In this document: positions 8,105-16,576 of the stretch, one piece after another
Layout: every line of letters begins with the position of its first letter
Position numbering within the stretch: position 1 is the stretch's first letter
Source: CAWBUW01 sp963792075
Lineage (GTDB): Bacteria; Chloroflexota; Anaerolineae; Anaerolineales; UBA4823
Direction: 5' to 3'
NCBI GenBank assembly: GCA_963792075.1
Contig: CAWBUW010000009.1
Coordinates: forward strand, 167,846-231,845
Length of the DNA stretch: 64,000 bases
Notes under the pieces: model-generated
Seen by the model: only the letters and a program-made list of their open reading frames with translations
What the model was told of the DNA's origin: nothing
The model's database searches: none
Translations under genes and position numbers: made by a program

Positions 8105-9165
8105 TGGTATTCTCCTTGTTGATCTTGGTCCTTACGAGTTAGCACGATCCTGCCGATCATTTGACTATTTTCAAGACAATGTACCGCCTGGTCGATTTCC
8201 TGCAGATCGAAATATTCCCCAATGACTGGCTGGATAACGCCTTCTTCGACTAAACGCACGACATCTATCAGGTCTTGAAGCGTAGATCCACGGCAGCCAA
8301 TCAATTCAAACTCTTTACTGAACAAAGGCATTGAGGCAACTTTAAAATATTCTTCCAAATATGCCACCACCAGGAACTTTCCGCCCGGGCGCAGGATATT
8401 GAGCCCCTGGGCGATACTGGCATTATTTCCAATATTGTCCATCACCAGATCAGCACCCTGGCCGGAAGTAAGCTCATGGACCAGTTCTTCGAGCGACTGC
8501 TGGTTCGGGTTGACCGGGATGGCGCCATATTTTTCTGCAACCGCCAGGCGGTCTGGGCGGCGGCTGGTGGCAATCACTTTGGCGCCGGCATGGACCGCGA
8601 TCTGCACACCGTGGATTCCCAGGCCCCCAACGCCAAGAATGACCACGGTTTGCCCAAGGGCAAGTTTACCCTGACCTACCAGGCAGTGGTAGGTGCAGGC
8701 TACCGCATCTGGCAGGATAGCGGCCTGCTCATAAGACACGCTCTCTGAAAAACGGACCAGGTTGCTTGTCGGAACGGTCACGTAATCGCAGTGGCCTCCG
8801 TCCCGCTCGAAGCCGATGCGTTCCATATTGGTGCAGCGTTGGGTCTGGCCCGTGCGGCAATGCTGGCAGCTACTGCAAACGACATCAACGGACGCGGTGA
8901 CCCGCTCCCCCACCTGCCAACCTTTGACAGAAGAACCCAGTTCCACAATGTCGCCGGCAAATTCATGACCGAGAATGCGCGGAAGGTCGCCTAGAGGCTG
9001 GCGACCTGTCAGGAGGTGGGTATCTGTCGAACACAGCCCGCTGGCGCGCACCCGCACCAGCACTTCGTTTGACGCAGGTTGAGGCACCCGGGCTTCGATC
9101 ACTTTCAATTTTTCGCCGTAAGCTGTAACAGCGACAGCTTGCATGATAATAGGTAAGGGTGGCAT
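8101..9165 (-). CDS. Zinc-dependent alcohol dehydrogenase (MDR family)
   Basis: 354-aa medium-chain dehydrogenase with the catalytic zinc residues in CSTDTH and GHEFAGDI, a four-cysteine structural zinc lobe (CSSCQHCRTGQTQRC), and a Rossmann motif VVILGVGGLGIHG. It is more distant from the other two dehydrogenases in the window. It is first in a minus-strand set (this gene, second dehydrogenase, lactonase) that begins just left of hairpin H2. Different dehydrogenases side by side suggest successive oxidations in one pathway, which is an inference from context. Confidence 0.87.
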   Translation of the reverse strand: MPPLPIIMQAVAVTAYGEKLKVIEARVPQPASNEVLVRVRASGLCSTDTHLLTGRQPLGDLPRILGHEFAGDIVELGSSVKGWQVGERVTASVDVVCSSCQHCRTGQTQRCTNMERIGFERDGGHCDYVTVPTSNLVRFSESVSYEQAAILPDAVACTYHCLVGQGKLALGQTVVILGVGGLGIHGVQIAVHAGAKVIATSRRPDRLAVAEKYGAIPVNPNQQSLEELVHELTSGQGADLVMDNIGNNASIAQGLNILRPGGKFLVVAYLEEYFKVASMPLFSKEFELIGCRGSTLQDLIDVVRLVEEGVIQPVIGEYFDLQEIDQAVHCLENSQMIGRIVLTRKDQDQQGEYH

Positions 9166-9186
9166 TGATTAACCTTGAGGAAACTT

Positions 9187-9263
9187 CTCAATAAAAGGGG
9201 GGAAGTGGGGCGTTTTGAGCGTGCGAAGCACACTCAAAACGCCCCACACCCCCAATTATTGAG
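9187..9263. terminator. Long two-tier hairpin, GAA loop (H2)
   Basis: The inner stem has 20-nt arms (9205-9224 and 9228-9247, one mismatch) around GAA. An outer tier pairs a run of G with a run of C, and CTCAATAA (9187-9194) with TTATTGAG (9256-9263). It directly abuts the stop codon of the gntR gene on its right. The core GTTTTGAGCGTGC is shared with H4 and H5 and closely resembles H7 and H9. Confidence 0.8.
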
Positions 9264-9264
9264 A

Positions 9265-9930
9265 TCATACGCCTTGAGCGTGGAGCAAATATTGGGCAGT
9301 GTCTTCATAATGTTCTTCCGCATAGCGTCCCGCCAGCTCAACATCCCCAGCCTGGAGGGCCTGCACGATGCGGCGATGTTCATGGCTGATGCGGCTCAGG
9401 CGACCCGGGACTGTTAATGAGGCATTCCGAAATCTTTGGCTGGCATCATAGAAGTTTTCCAAAAGGTCTTGTAAGTGGGGAGACCTGGCAGCTTCCCAAA
9501 TGATCTTATGAAATTCACGGTTAAGATCCAGGATACGATCCAGCCTCTTGTTAAGGACTTCTGCATCCATTTCGTCCAGTAAAGTATGCAAGCGTTCATA
9601 ATCCGTGGGTGTCAAGTTCGGTTGCCCCAGGCGGGTTGCCAGCCGTTCGAGTGCGCTGCGGATATGGTAGATCTCGATTATTTCGGCATTGGATAATTGG
9701 GTGACCTCAGCGCCATGGTGGGGATATATTTTGACCAATCCTTCTGCTTCCAACTGGTGCAGGGCTTCACGGATGGGGGTAGGGCTGACGCCCATCTGCT
9801 TTGCCAGGCTCTCGGTTACGAGGCGGGTACCTGGCGTGTATTCCCCATTGACGATCAAACGCCGTAGCTCGTCATAAACCAGGTGTTTCATGGTCCGATA
9901 CTCAGAAAGTGTATTGGTTACAATTGCCAT
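9265..9930 (-). CDS. GntR family regulator, FadR/FCD subfamily
   Basis: 221 aa. The N-terminal winged helix (about 10-75) contains the GntR signature RLVTESLAKQMGVSPTPIREAL. The all-helical FCD effector domain (about 85-215) has the usual metal/ligand residues in LNREFHKIIWEAA. FCD regulators usually sense sugar acids or other carboxylates and repress adjacent catabolic genes. It is divergent from the FGGY kinase gene at 10137, and the A+T-rich intergenic region holds two candidate operator half-sites. Confidence 0.9.
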   Translation of the reverse strand: MAIVTNTLSEYRTMKHLVYDELRRLIVNGEYTPGTRLVTESLAKQMGVSPTPIREALHQLEAEGLVKIYPHHGAEVTQLSNAEIIEIYHIRSALERLATRLGQPNLTPTDYERLHTLLDEMDAEVLNKRLDRILDLNREFHKIIWEAARSPHLQDLLENFYDASQRFRNASLTVPGRLSRISHEHRRIVQALQAGDVELAGRYAEEHYEDTAQYLLHAQGV

Positions 9931-9971
9931 AGCTTCTCTATTTCTATACCAGGGCTTTCAAAAAGCGGGGG

Positions 9972-10018
9972 CTTGGGGTGTTCACAGGGCGGCTCCGCCG
10001 CCCTGTGAACACCCCAAG
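9972..10018. terminator. Perfect 22-bp stem hairpin, TCC/GGA loop (H3)
   Basis: Arms 9972-9993 and 9997-10018 are perfectly complementary, with loop TCC (GGA on the minus strand). It lies between the divergent gntR and kinase genes, so it cannot be a simple 3' terminator for either one. It may insulate the divergent units. Confidence 0.75.
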
Positions 10019-10081
10019 TTCCTCTTTGCCTCCGCCCTGGGATGGGGCGCATAGACTGGCACTTTACATTAATAGCTCTAT

Positions 10082-10105
10082 ATTATATAATTAATATTAT
10101 ATAAT
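10082..10105. promoter_or_regulatory. Candidate operator: two ATTATATAAT palindromes
   Basis: Identical 10-bp palindromes ATTATATAAT occupy 10082-10091 and 10096-10105, with centres 14 bp apart, in the divergent promoter region between the FCD regulator and the kinase gene. FCD regulators bind short palindromes, so this is a plausible autoregulatory site. The surrounding A+T-rich sequence also offers several possible -10 boxes. Confidence 0.4.
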
Positions 10106-10136
10106 ATATCCAATCCGTGTCAAGCATAAAGTATCC

Positions 10137-11661
10137 ATGATAAAGAGAGCGTCCTCCGATGTTATCCTTGCGATCGACATTGGCACCGGCAGCATCCGGG
10201 CCATGGTCGTGGATACCGGGCTAAATAATTTATCGATCCATCAAATTTCCTACGATCTGCAAAAACCCCACTCCGGCTGGGTGGAGCAAGATGCGGATGT
10301 AGTCTTGCAAGCAACCCTGCAGGTCATTCAACAGGCTGCAGCCAGTGTAAAAATGGCCGGTCTTGGGATTACCGGGTTGTGCTTTTCGAGTGCGGTCAGC
10401 AGCCTGTTAGCCCTGGACGCAGCCGGAAAGCCATTGGGCAATGCGCTGACCTGGGGAGACCTGCGTGCGCAAAACGAAGTTTTCGAACTGCAGAAAGAAG
10501 CTCGGGCGCTTTACAGCCTGACCGGCGCCCCGTTGCATACCAGTTATTGGCTACCCAAACTGCGCTGGTTACAGGCAAACCGGCCAGATATCCTGGATCA
10601 TGCGTCACACTGGATGGGTATCAAGGATTATGTGATCTGGCACTTGAGCGGGGAATTTATTACGGACTGCTCCAATGCCGCAGCTACAGGTATGCTCAAC
10701 CTGCAAACCCTGCAATGGGATGAGCTGGCCTGTTCACTTGCAAACATCAAAGAGGGGAGTCTTCTTCCCGTTCAGCCTACCACATTCATCATTCCACAGA
10801 TAAGAGCGGAAATTGCAGCGGAACTGGGGTTACCGGTGAATACCGCTTTGGTACTGGGAGCAGGCGATGGCCCGCTGGCCAACCTTGGAAGCGGGGCCAT
10901 CCACCCGGGGCAGGCAGCTACCACGATCGGCTCCAGCGGCGCTTGCCGTTCGGTCGCCTCTGCACCTGTGCTCCAGGATGAGCGCATGCGGCTCTGGTCT
11001 TACCCTTTGCTGGATGACCTGTGGATAATCGGCGGAGCGGAAAACAGCGGTGGCATGGTGGTGGATTGGTTTCAAAAGAACATGCTACCCGCCGCCGACA
11101 ATAACTTTACAGCCATGATGCAGGCCGCGGCCGGCGTTCCGGCCGGGAGTGATGGCTTGATCTTCCTGCCATACTTGTTCGGTGAACGCGCCCCGATATG
11201 GGATGTTACGGCACGCGGGGCGTTGATCGGGCTGGATGCCCAGCATACACCCGCCCACCTGGCGCGCGCGATGCTGGAAGGGACGGTCTTTGCCCTTTAC
11301 GATGTTTACCAGGCGCTTTGTGATACCGCCATCTCACCGATCACCGAGATCCGGGTGTCGGGTGGATACACCCGCTCACCTTTCTGGCTGAGGCGTCCAG
11401 GCCAGCATGTTTGGCAGAGCGCTGGTGGTCATGCAAGATCACGAATGTTCAGCGTTGGGAGCGGCTCTGCTGGGTTTTTTGGCGCTGGGAATTTTCCCCG
11501 ACTTGAAAAGTGGAGCTTCCAAGCTCAAGATCAAAGAAACCATCCTGCCCGATCTTATGCAGGTCGACCAGTATCAGAAAATCATCCCGCTCTACACATC
11601 CGCCTTCCAACAGCTCAAGCCCATCTTCGAAGCACTGCAAAGGTACCGCAATGAGACCTAA
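10137..11661 (+). pseudogene. FGGY family carbohydrate kinase (gluconokinase/xylulokinase-like), single-base frameshift
   Basis: ATP-dependent sugar or sugar-acid kinase of the FGGY fold. The N-terminal half has AIDIGTGSIRAMVVD, ITGLCFSSA and LTWGDLRAQ. The C-terminal half has LGAGDGPLANLGSGA, TTIGSSGACR and VSGGYTRSPFW. After W-L near 11390 the frame breaks, and the true C-terminus (QASMFGRALVVMQDHECSALGAALLG) continues in the +1 frame to 11661. The span of 1525 nt is one base over a multiple of three. Dropping one A near 11391 gives a normal FGGY join. It may be an assembly error. It overlaps the next gene by 11 bp. Confidence 0.87.
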
Positions 11662-12286
11662 TTTACAATTAGCACTCGACATGGTTGACCTGGAGAAAGC
11701 CATCCAACTCTGTGAGAATTGTTCGGTATGGGTCGATTGGATCGAAGCAGGAACACCCCTGGTCATCAGCGCAGGACTCCATGCAGTCAAATCATTAAAA
11801 AAGGGTTTTCCGCAAAAGAAGATCGTGGCAGATGTCAAGATCGCAGATGCTGCCAAATTGATCGCCGGGCAAGTCATTGCCTCAGGGGCCGACATCCTGA
11901 CCGTTTTGAGCGCCGCCAATGACCAGACCATCTCAACTTGTGTAAAAATTGCCCACGAACATGGCCGCCAGGTTTTAGGTGACCATATTTCAGCGCAACT
12001 GTCAGCGGAGGCATGCCAACGCCTGGCAGACCTGGGATGCGACCTGGTTGGCATCCACATTCCCAAGGATTCTGGGGAAAGTATCGCCCTGAATTCGATC
12101 GAAGACCTGCTGCATCAAGTCAAGGTTCCTTTCGTCCTGGCGGGAGGCATCCAAACCGGCCTGCTGCAGCAGATGACGGGCTGGTCTCTCAGTGCGGTGG
12201 TGGTTGGGGGAGCCATCCTGAATCATCCCGACCCGGCGGCTGAAGCCAGGAAATTCGCGGCGATACTGGATACCTGGCAAGCGTAG
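11651..12286 (+). CDS. Orotidine-decarboxylase-superfamily enzyme (3-hexulose-6-phosphate synthase / 3-keto-L-gulonate-6-phosphate decarboxylase type)
   Basis: 211-aa TIM-barrel protein. The signature D-x-K-x-x-D is present as D61-V-K63-I-A-D66, after the substrate segment IEAGTPL (31-37). A C-terminal phosphate-binding strand pattern VVGGAIL is present. Known members either decarboxylate a 3-keto sugar-acid phosphate or join formaldehyde to ribulose-5-phosphate. Following a kinase and next to other sugar genes, a phosphorylated keto-acid decarboxylase is the better guess. No 6-phospho-3-hexuloisomerase is nearby, which argues against a formaldehyde role. Confidence 0.8.
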   Translation: MRPNLQLALDMVDLEKAIQLCENCSVWVDWIEAGTPLVISAGLHAVKSLKKGFPQKKIVADVKIADAAKLIAGQVIASGADILTVLSAANDQTISTCVKIAHEHGRQVLGDHISAQLSAEACQRLADLGCDLVGIHIPKDSGESIALNSIEDLLHQVKVPFVLAGGIQTGLLQQMTGWSLSAVVVGGAILNHPDPAAEARKFAAILDTWQA

Positions 12287-12310
12287 GTGTTTGAAAATAG
12301 AGGTGAGAAT

Positions 12311-13081
12311 TTGACAACAAAATACACCATCAAACCCATCCTGACAGGCTGGCAATATCTCGACAAGGGACTGTATGCAACCTTCCGGGATGGCCTGGGT
12401 ACGATCCTGCAACACCCGGTCTTTGCCTGGCTCATTGAAGGTGGCGGGCACAAATACCTGGTCGATACCGGCATGGCCAGCACGGAGATCTCTCAAAAGT
12501 ATCACCACGATGGCCGCCAGGACCCGGGTACGGCCATCCACGAACAATTGGCCAAAATGGGCGTAGCAACAGATGAGATCGAAGCGATCCTTTTCACCCA
12601 TCTGCACTGGGACCATTGCTACAACATGAAAGAATTCAAGAAGGCCAGATACATCACCAGCGATGTTGAATATGCCTTTGCAATGGACCCCATTCCTCCC
12701 TATTGGGGATCCTATGAACACGAGAAGGCCGGGCTAACACCCCCTTTTAAAGGCTGCGAATTTGAGCTGGTGCCTGGCGAACAGGAAATCTTCGACGGGA
12801 TCCGAATCGTCCCGATCCCCGGCCACAGCCCCGGACATATTGCCGTTTCTATTGACACTGAAAAAGGGGATTATTGGATCATCGGTGACCTGATGCTGGT
12901 TCGCGAAAACCTGCAACCCGATCTGAAACATGGCTGGCCATTAACTCCACCGGGACGATTTAGCAATTTCGTCGAGCTCTGGCACAGCATGGAAAAAGTT
13001 GTCGCTCGGGCCGATTTTATCTTGATGACCCATGATATTACCCATCTTGGCGTCCCGGTTTATCCCATTCCCAACGAATAA
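12311..13081 (+). CDS. MBL-fold metallohydrolase, N-acyl-homoserine-lactonase-like
   Basis: 256 aa from a TTG start preceded by AGGTGAG; an in-frame GTG at 12287 is an alternative start. The dinuclear zinc motif HLHWDH is present, followed by the metal His in GHSPGHIAVS and the bridging Asp in IIGDLMLV. The family cleaves lactones, including acyl-homoserine lactones. In this locus a sugar-lactone substrate is at least as likely as quorum quenching. It is transcribed with the kinase and decarboxylase genes (24-bp gap). Confidence 0.83.
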   Translation: MTTKYTIKPILTGWQYLDKGLYATFRDGLGTILQHPVFAWLIEGGGHKYLVDTGMASTEISQKYHHDGRQDPGTAIHEQLAKMGVATDEIEAILFTHLHWDHCYNMKEFKKARYITSDVEYAFAMDPIPPYWGSYEHEKAGLTPPFKGCEFELVPGEQEIFDGIRIVPIPGHSPGHIAVSIDTEKGDYWIIGDLMLVRENLQPDLKHGWPLTPPGRFSNFVELWHSMEKVVARADFILMTHDITHLGVPVYPIPNE

Positions 13082-13168
13082 AGAACTCGGTTCATTGGGA
13101 GTTGCCGTGACAAAGGGCAGACCACATAACCGGCCCTATCACGGCGATTCCCATAGAGCCAAGAACTC
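13081..13168 (+). other. Imperfect hairpin between AAGAACTC direct repeats
   Basis: Between the MBL gene and the RuBisCO-like gene. AAGAACTC occurs at 13081-13088 and again at 13161-13168. Between the copies a long imperfect stem forms: GGTT, TGGGA, GCCGTGA and AGGGC on the left pair in order with GCCCT, TCACGGC, TCCCA and AGCC on the right. It could be a leader structure or a small repeat element. Confidence 0.4.
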
Positions 13169-13216
13169 AACCTCAAAGCTGTGAAGCTTATTAACTGGAA
13201 AATCAGGAAACAAAAA

Positions 13217-14524
13217 ATGATCCCGTTAGCGTTAGATAGTCCATTTCGAAAGTTTTATGCTGAAAATTACAGGTTTGACCCGGATGATTACATTACCCTG
13301 GAATATTATTTCGAGACCGGGCAGAACCCTTACGAAGTTGCCGCCCACTTGTGCCAGGAACAATCCACCGCACAATGGAAAAGAGTGGGTGTGGACGAAG
13401 ATTTCCGTGAGCTGTTTGCTTCAAAGGTCATCACATTGGAACAGAATACCCAAGTTGAGCGGTTCAGGGATGATGAGAAACCGGGGGAGGAAGAAAGAAC
13501 CAGGCTAGGCTGGTGGGCTAAGATCGCCTACCCTCACCGGAATTTTGGGGCGCGCATTCCCAACTTGCTGACCAGTCTGTGCGGAGAAGGTACTTTTCAT
13601 TCTCCCGGCATGCAAACCATCAAGTTGATGGATGTCCACTTCCCAGACGTGTTCCTGGCTCAATTTGATGGCCCGAGATTCGGAATTCAAGGAATTCGAG
13701 ATATGCTGGAAGTCTATGACCGGCCGCTTTCCCTGGGTGTGATCAAACCCAATATTGGGCTGCCGACCGAGCCGTTCGCCGAACTGGGATACAAAGCCTG
13801 GTTGGGTGGACTGGATATCGCCAAAGACGATGAACTGCTGTGTGATACACCCACGAATCCGTTTGAAAAACGCTGCGCATTGCTTGGAGGCCTGCGGCGC
13901 AAAGCAGAAGCGGAGACGGGACATAAGAAGATCTACCTGGCAAACATTACGGATGAAGTTGACCGCATGCTTGAATTGTACGAGATCGCCCTGCAAAATT
14001 CTACCAACGCGGTCATGATCAACGGCATGACGACCGGGTTGAGCATCGTGCGGGTATTGGCCAAAAAGGGAAAACTGCCCCTCTTCTCGCATTTTGATTT
14101 TATCGCCCCGTTCACACAAATGCGCACTTTCGGTGTGCACCTGAAGGTGGTCACAAAACTGCAACGCCTGGCCGGATTCGACGGTCAGATCTACCAGGGT
14201 CTTGGCAGCCGGATGCACACTTCCAGCATGGATGTGATCCAGGCTTTTCAGGCTTGCACCGAACCCATGGGACCGATAAAAGCCAGTTTACCCATTCCGG
14301 CCGGCAGCCAATGGGCCGGTTCGTTCCAACAACTGTTTGAATTATTTGGCAGCCGGGATTTTGCCATCGTACCCGGTCGGGCAGTATTTTCACACCCGAT
14401 GGGTCCGGCAGCCGGCGCCACTGCCCTCCAGCAAGGCTGGGAGGCAGCGGAAATGGGTGTTTCACTGGACGAATATGCCGCCACCCACGAGGAGTTGAGG
14501 CAGGCGATCCTGATGAACCAATAA
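13217..14524 (+). CDS. RuBisCO-like protein (form IV / RLP)
   Basis: 435 aa from an ATG preceded by AGGAAA; a GTG at 13181 is rejected. The fold is RuBisCO large subunit. The carbamylated-lysine/magnesium site is kept as K203-D-D205-E206 in DIAKDDE, and the first active-site lysine is K177 in VIKPN. The KPK motif is altered to KPN, the HR pair is HF, and the loop-6 lysine is missing (GLGSRMH replaces GTVVGK). It therefore cannot be a CO2-fixing RuBisCO. Known RLPs include enolases, isomerases and 3-oxo-isoapionate-phosphate decarboxylases. The surrounding sugar-acid genes make the last kind plausible. Confidence 0.88.
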   Translation: MIPLALDSPFRKFYAENYRFDPDDYITLEYYFETGQNPYEVAAHLCQEQSTAQWKRVGVDEDFRELFASKVITLEQNTQVERFRDDEKPGEEERTRLGWWAKIAYPHRNFGARIPNLLTSLCGEGTFHSPGMQTIKLMDVHFPDVFLAQFDGPRFGIQGIRDMLEVYDRPLSLGVIKPNIGLPTEPFAELGYKAWLGGLDIAKDDELLCDTPTNPFEKRCALLGGLRRKAEAETGHKKIYLANITDEVDRMLELYEIALQNSTNAVMINGMTTGLSIVRVLAKKGKLPLFSHFDFIAPFTQMRTFGVHLKVVTKLQRLAGFDGQIYQGLGSRMHTSSMDVIQAFQACTEPMGPIKASLPIPAGSQWAGSFQQLFELFGSRDFAIVPGRAVFSHPMGPAAGATALQQGWEAAEMGVSLDEYAATHEELRQAILMNQ

Positions 14525-14526
14525 AA

Positions 14527-14578
14527 AAAGGGGGGGGTGTTTTGAGCGTGCGAAGCACGCTCAAAACACCCCCCCTTT
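14527..14578. terminator. 21-bp stem hairpin, GAA loop (H4), bidirectional
   Basis: Arms 14531-14551 and 14555-14575 are perfectly complementary around GAA, and an A run and T run extend the stem outward. It sits between the convergent RuBisCO-like gene (stop 14522-14524) and the Tm-1-like gene (ends 14577), so it can terminate both. Confidence 0.85.
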
Positions 14579-15800
14579 ATCGAGAGGAAGGGTTCCTACC
14601 GGTCATCATTTTCAGAAACAATTCGACTGTGGCGGCTGCACACTCCGGATCATTGATGTGGTGATCGATCTCCAACAACTGGACATCAGGAGAAAGCTCT
14701 TTCTTCAAGATATCCGGAAAGCCCTGGTTGGCCTGTTCATCGTAGAGAGGCATGCCTTTGCGATTCATCATGCTGTAGCCGCGCAGGGGAACGATAACCG
14801 CCCGGGGACCATGACCGGGGTTGATATGTTCTGCAATGAAATGAGCCACTGCCCCCATTTCTTCATAAGTCGTCCGAAAATGGGTATGGCTGGGAGTATG
14901 GCGGACAAAAGGCCGGTCTTCCAAACCGGCAGGAATGGCGCCCCAGACATGCAAACGCATATCCGCACAACCCGGGCCAATGATCTGTGGAATGCCCATC
15001 TCGCCTGCAGCGGTCATGCGGCCTGGTAAGGCAGGCATCAGGCCATCATATAGCAGGTCAATGATCTCATGCGGGGAATAGTCGATGACACCCTGGATGA
15101 CACCTTCACGAACCAGCTCCTCCATGGCTTTTCCGCCGATGCCATTGCAGTGGAAGATGACCACTTCGTAGCCGGCCATTTCGAGCAGTCGCTTGATTTC
15201 CATGCAACCGGGTGTGGTAACCCCGGCCTGGGTGAGGGCGACCAGCTCACGCCGGCTGTGGGTGGTATCTTCCACTCCAGCCATGGCCACCACGGCTGCC
15301 GCAGCCTGGGCAATGATCTTGCGGGTGATAAAATTCAACCCGGCAATATCCGCCACGGAATGGATCATGGTGATATCCTTGGTGCCAACATAAGGGCCAA
15401 AGGTATTCTTTCCCGAGGCCACGGTGGAAACCATCACCTTTGGTACACCGACCGGCAACACTTGCATGGCAGCGGTGGCGATGGCAGTCCCCTGTCCGCC
15501 GCCCACACTGATTACCCCATCCAATTTACCCTCGGCATACAGCCGGCCAACCACGTTGATCAGACCCTGGATCATGCACTGCTGGGCGTAGGCTTTATCC
15601 TTTTTGGACAAGGCTTCTTCCAGGCTACTGCCTCCAGCCAGGGCAATTTCTTCCCGGGATATATCGGAAGGTATCATCGGCGTACCGGTTGACCCGGGAT
15701 CGACCACGATGGGCGTATGGCCCATATTTTTTATCTTGTCCCGGATAAAACCGGCTTCTTCACCTTTTGTATCCAGCGTTGCGATCACAACGATATTCAT
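14577..15800 (-). CDS. Tm-1-like ATP-binding domain protein (UPF0261)
   Basis: 407 aa from the ATG at 15800, preceded by AAGAAGACC; a longer reading to 15845 lies inside the upstream gene. N-terminal nucleotide-binding region: VVIATLDTKGEEAGF, SVGGGQGTAIATAAMQVLP and VASGKNTFGPYVG. The C-terminal domain (about 190-400) has GIPQIIGPGCADM and LRGYSMMNRKG. The plant homologue Tm-1 blocks tobamovirus replication; bacterial members have no firm function and are often beside sugar or aromatic catabolic genes. Its start overlaps the stop of the GntR/UTRA gene by 4 bp. Confidence 0.88.
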   Translation of the reverse strand: MNIVVIATLDTKGEEAGFIRDKIKNMGHTPIVVDPGSTGTPMIPSDISREEIALAGGSSLEEALSKKDKAYAQQCMIQGLINVVGRLYAEGKLDGVISVGGGQGTAIATAAMQVLPVGVPKVMVSTVASGKNTFGPYVGTKDITMIHSVADIAGLNFITRKIIAQAAAAVVAMAGVEDTTHSRRELVALTQAGVTTPGCMEIKRLLEMAGYEVVIFHCNGIGGKAMEELVREGVIQGVIDYSPHEIIDLLYDGLMPALPGRMTAAGEMGIPQIIGPGCADMRLHVWGAIPAGLEDRPFVRHTPSHTHFRTTYEEMGAVAHFIAEHINPGHGPRAVIVPLRGYSMMNRKGMPLYDEQANQGFPDILKKELSPDVQLLEIDHHINDPECAAATVELFLKMMTGRNPSSR

Positions 15801-16534
15801 GCCAGGTCTTCTTTCCCATTCAGCAAGGCAGATGCTTCCGGCCAAAGTGCTTTTACGTAATGATATCGATCAGTTCGGATGTGGATATCCGCCCAGACCA
15901 GGGGCAGATGGCTCGAGCTGCTGGACAACCTTTGCACGACCAGGATGTTTGTGCCATTTTCCAGGTCCAAAACAGCAAGATCCTCCAAATCCCCGGGGCG
16001 GATCTCAAAAAACTCCTCGATGTCAGTCACAACCGCGTTGAAACGCTTATCCAGGGTTTCTTGAAAGGAGGTCTGGCTTAGATCGACGGTTTCCAATCCC
16101 GGGCAAATCTCGATGGGAATATAGTTCTTCTGGTTGGCGATGACCTCCCCATTCACAAGGCGGGTACGGGTCTGGCAAAATACAGGCTCGCCTGCCGCTG
16201 TTTTCAGGGCTTGAGCAACTTTGTCATTCGCCTGGATAACCTCGACTGCGCGTACGATCGATGCCGGTGATAAACCAGATTTTTCAGCGTGTTGAAATAC
16301 ACTGGTGATGGAAGGTTGGTTTTTTCCAAGGATGGTGATGGAACCAGCGGGATTCGTTACGATCAGACCTTTCCGATGCGCAGCCCTGAGCACCCTGGAT
16401 AGATCAGCCTGACTGGCATGGTACCGGGTTTGCAAGGAGGCAAGGCTGAAGGACTGGTTCCTTGACAAAGCCCCCCCCACGATATCCGCCTCAAAAGATC
16501 GTTGAAGCTGCTCAGGGAAGCTGTAATTTTCCAT
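15797..16534 (-). CDS. GntR family regulator with UTRA-type effector domain
   Basis: 245 aa. An N-terminal winged helix (about 5-70) lacks the usual strong GntR signature but keeps the spacing (SLASLQTRYHASQADLSRVL). The C-terminal half (about 85-240) resembles the UTRA/HutC ligand domain, with a FCQTRTRLVNGEVIANQKNYIP strand-turn pattern. Such proteins sense sugar phosphates or related metabolites. It is translationally coupled to the Tm-1-like gene (ATGA overlap), so the two are probably regulated together. It is the third GntR-type regulator of the island. Confidence 0.7.
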   Translation of the reverse strand: MENYSFPEQLQRSFEADIVGGALSRNQSFSLASLQTRYHASQADLSRVLRAAHRKGLIVTNPAGSITILGKNQPSITSVFQHAEKSGLSPASIVRAVEVIQANDKVAQALKTAAGEPVFCQTRTRLVNGEVIANQKNYIPIEICPGLETVDLSQTSFQETLDKRFNAVVTDIEEFFEIRPGDLEDLAVLDLENGTNILVVQRLSSSSSHLPLVWADIHIRTDRYHYVKALWPEASALLNGKEDLA

Positions 16535-16576
16535 TGATTACTCCCTATCCCTTCCAATGAGTCCAAGAGACCTGCC

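Noticed and set aside
11651..12286. Ribulose monophosphate formaldehyde pathway
   Set aside because: The OMPDC-type enzyme lacks a neighbouring 6-phospho-3-hexuloisomerase and sits in a sugar-acid locus.
12002..12721. 239-codon minus-strand open frame opposite the decarboxylase and MBL genes
   Set aside because: Both plus-strand genes have complete catalytic motifs; the antisense product resembles nothing.
12311..13081. Dedicated quorum-quenching lactonase
   Set aside because: The MBL motif fits, but the neighbours are sugar-catabolic genes, so a sugar-lactone substrate is at least as likely.
13217..14524. A true CO2-fixing RuBisCO large subunit
   Set aside because: The loop-6 lysine segment and the KPK and HR motifs are changed and no phosphoribulokinase is present; it is a RuBisCO-like protein.
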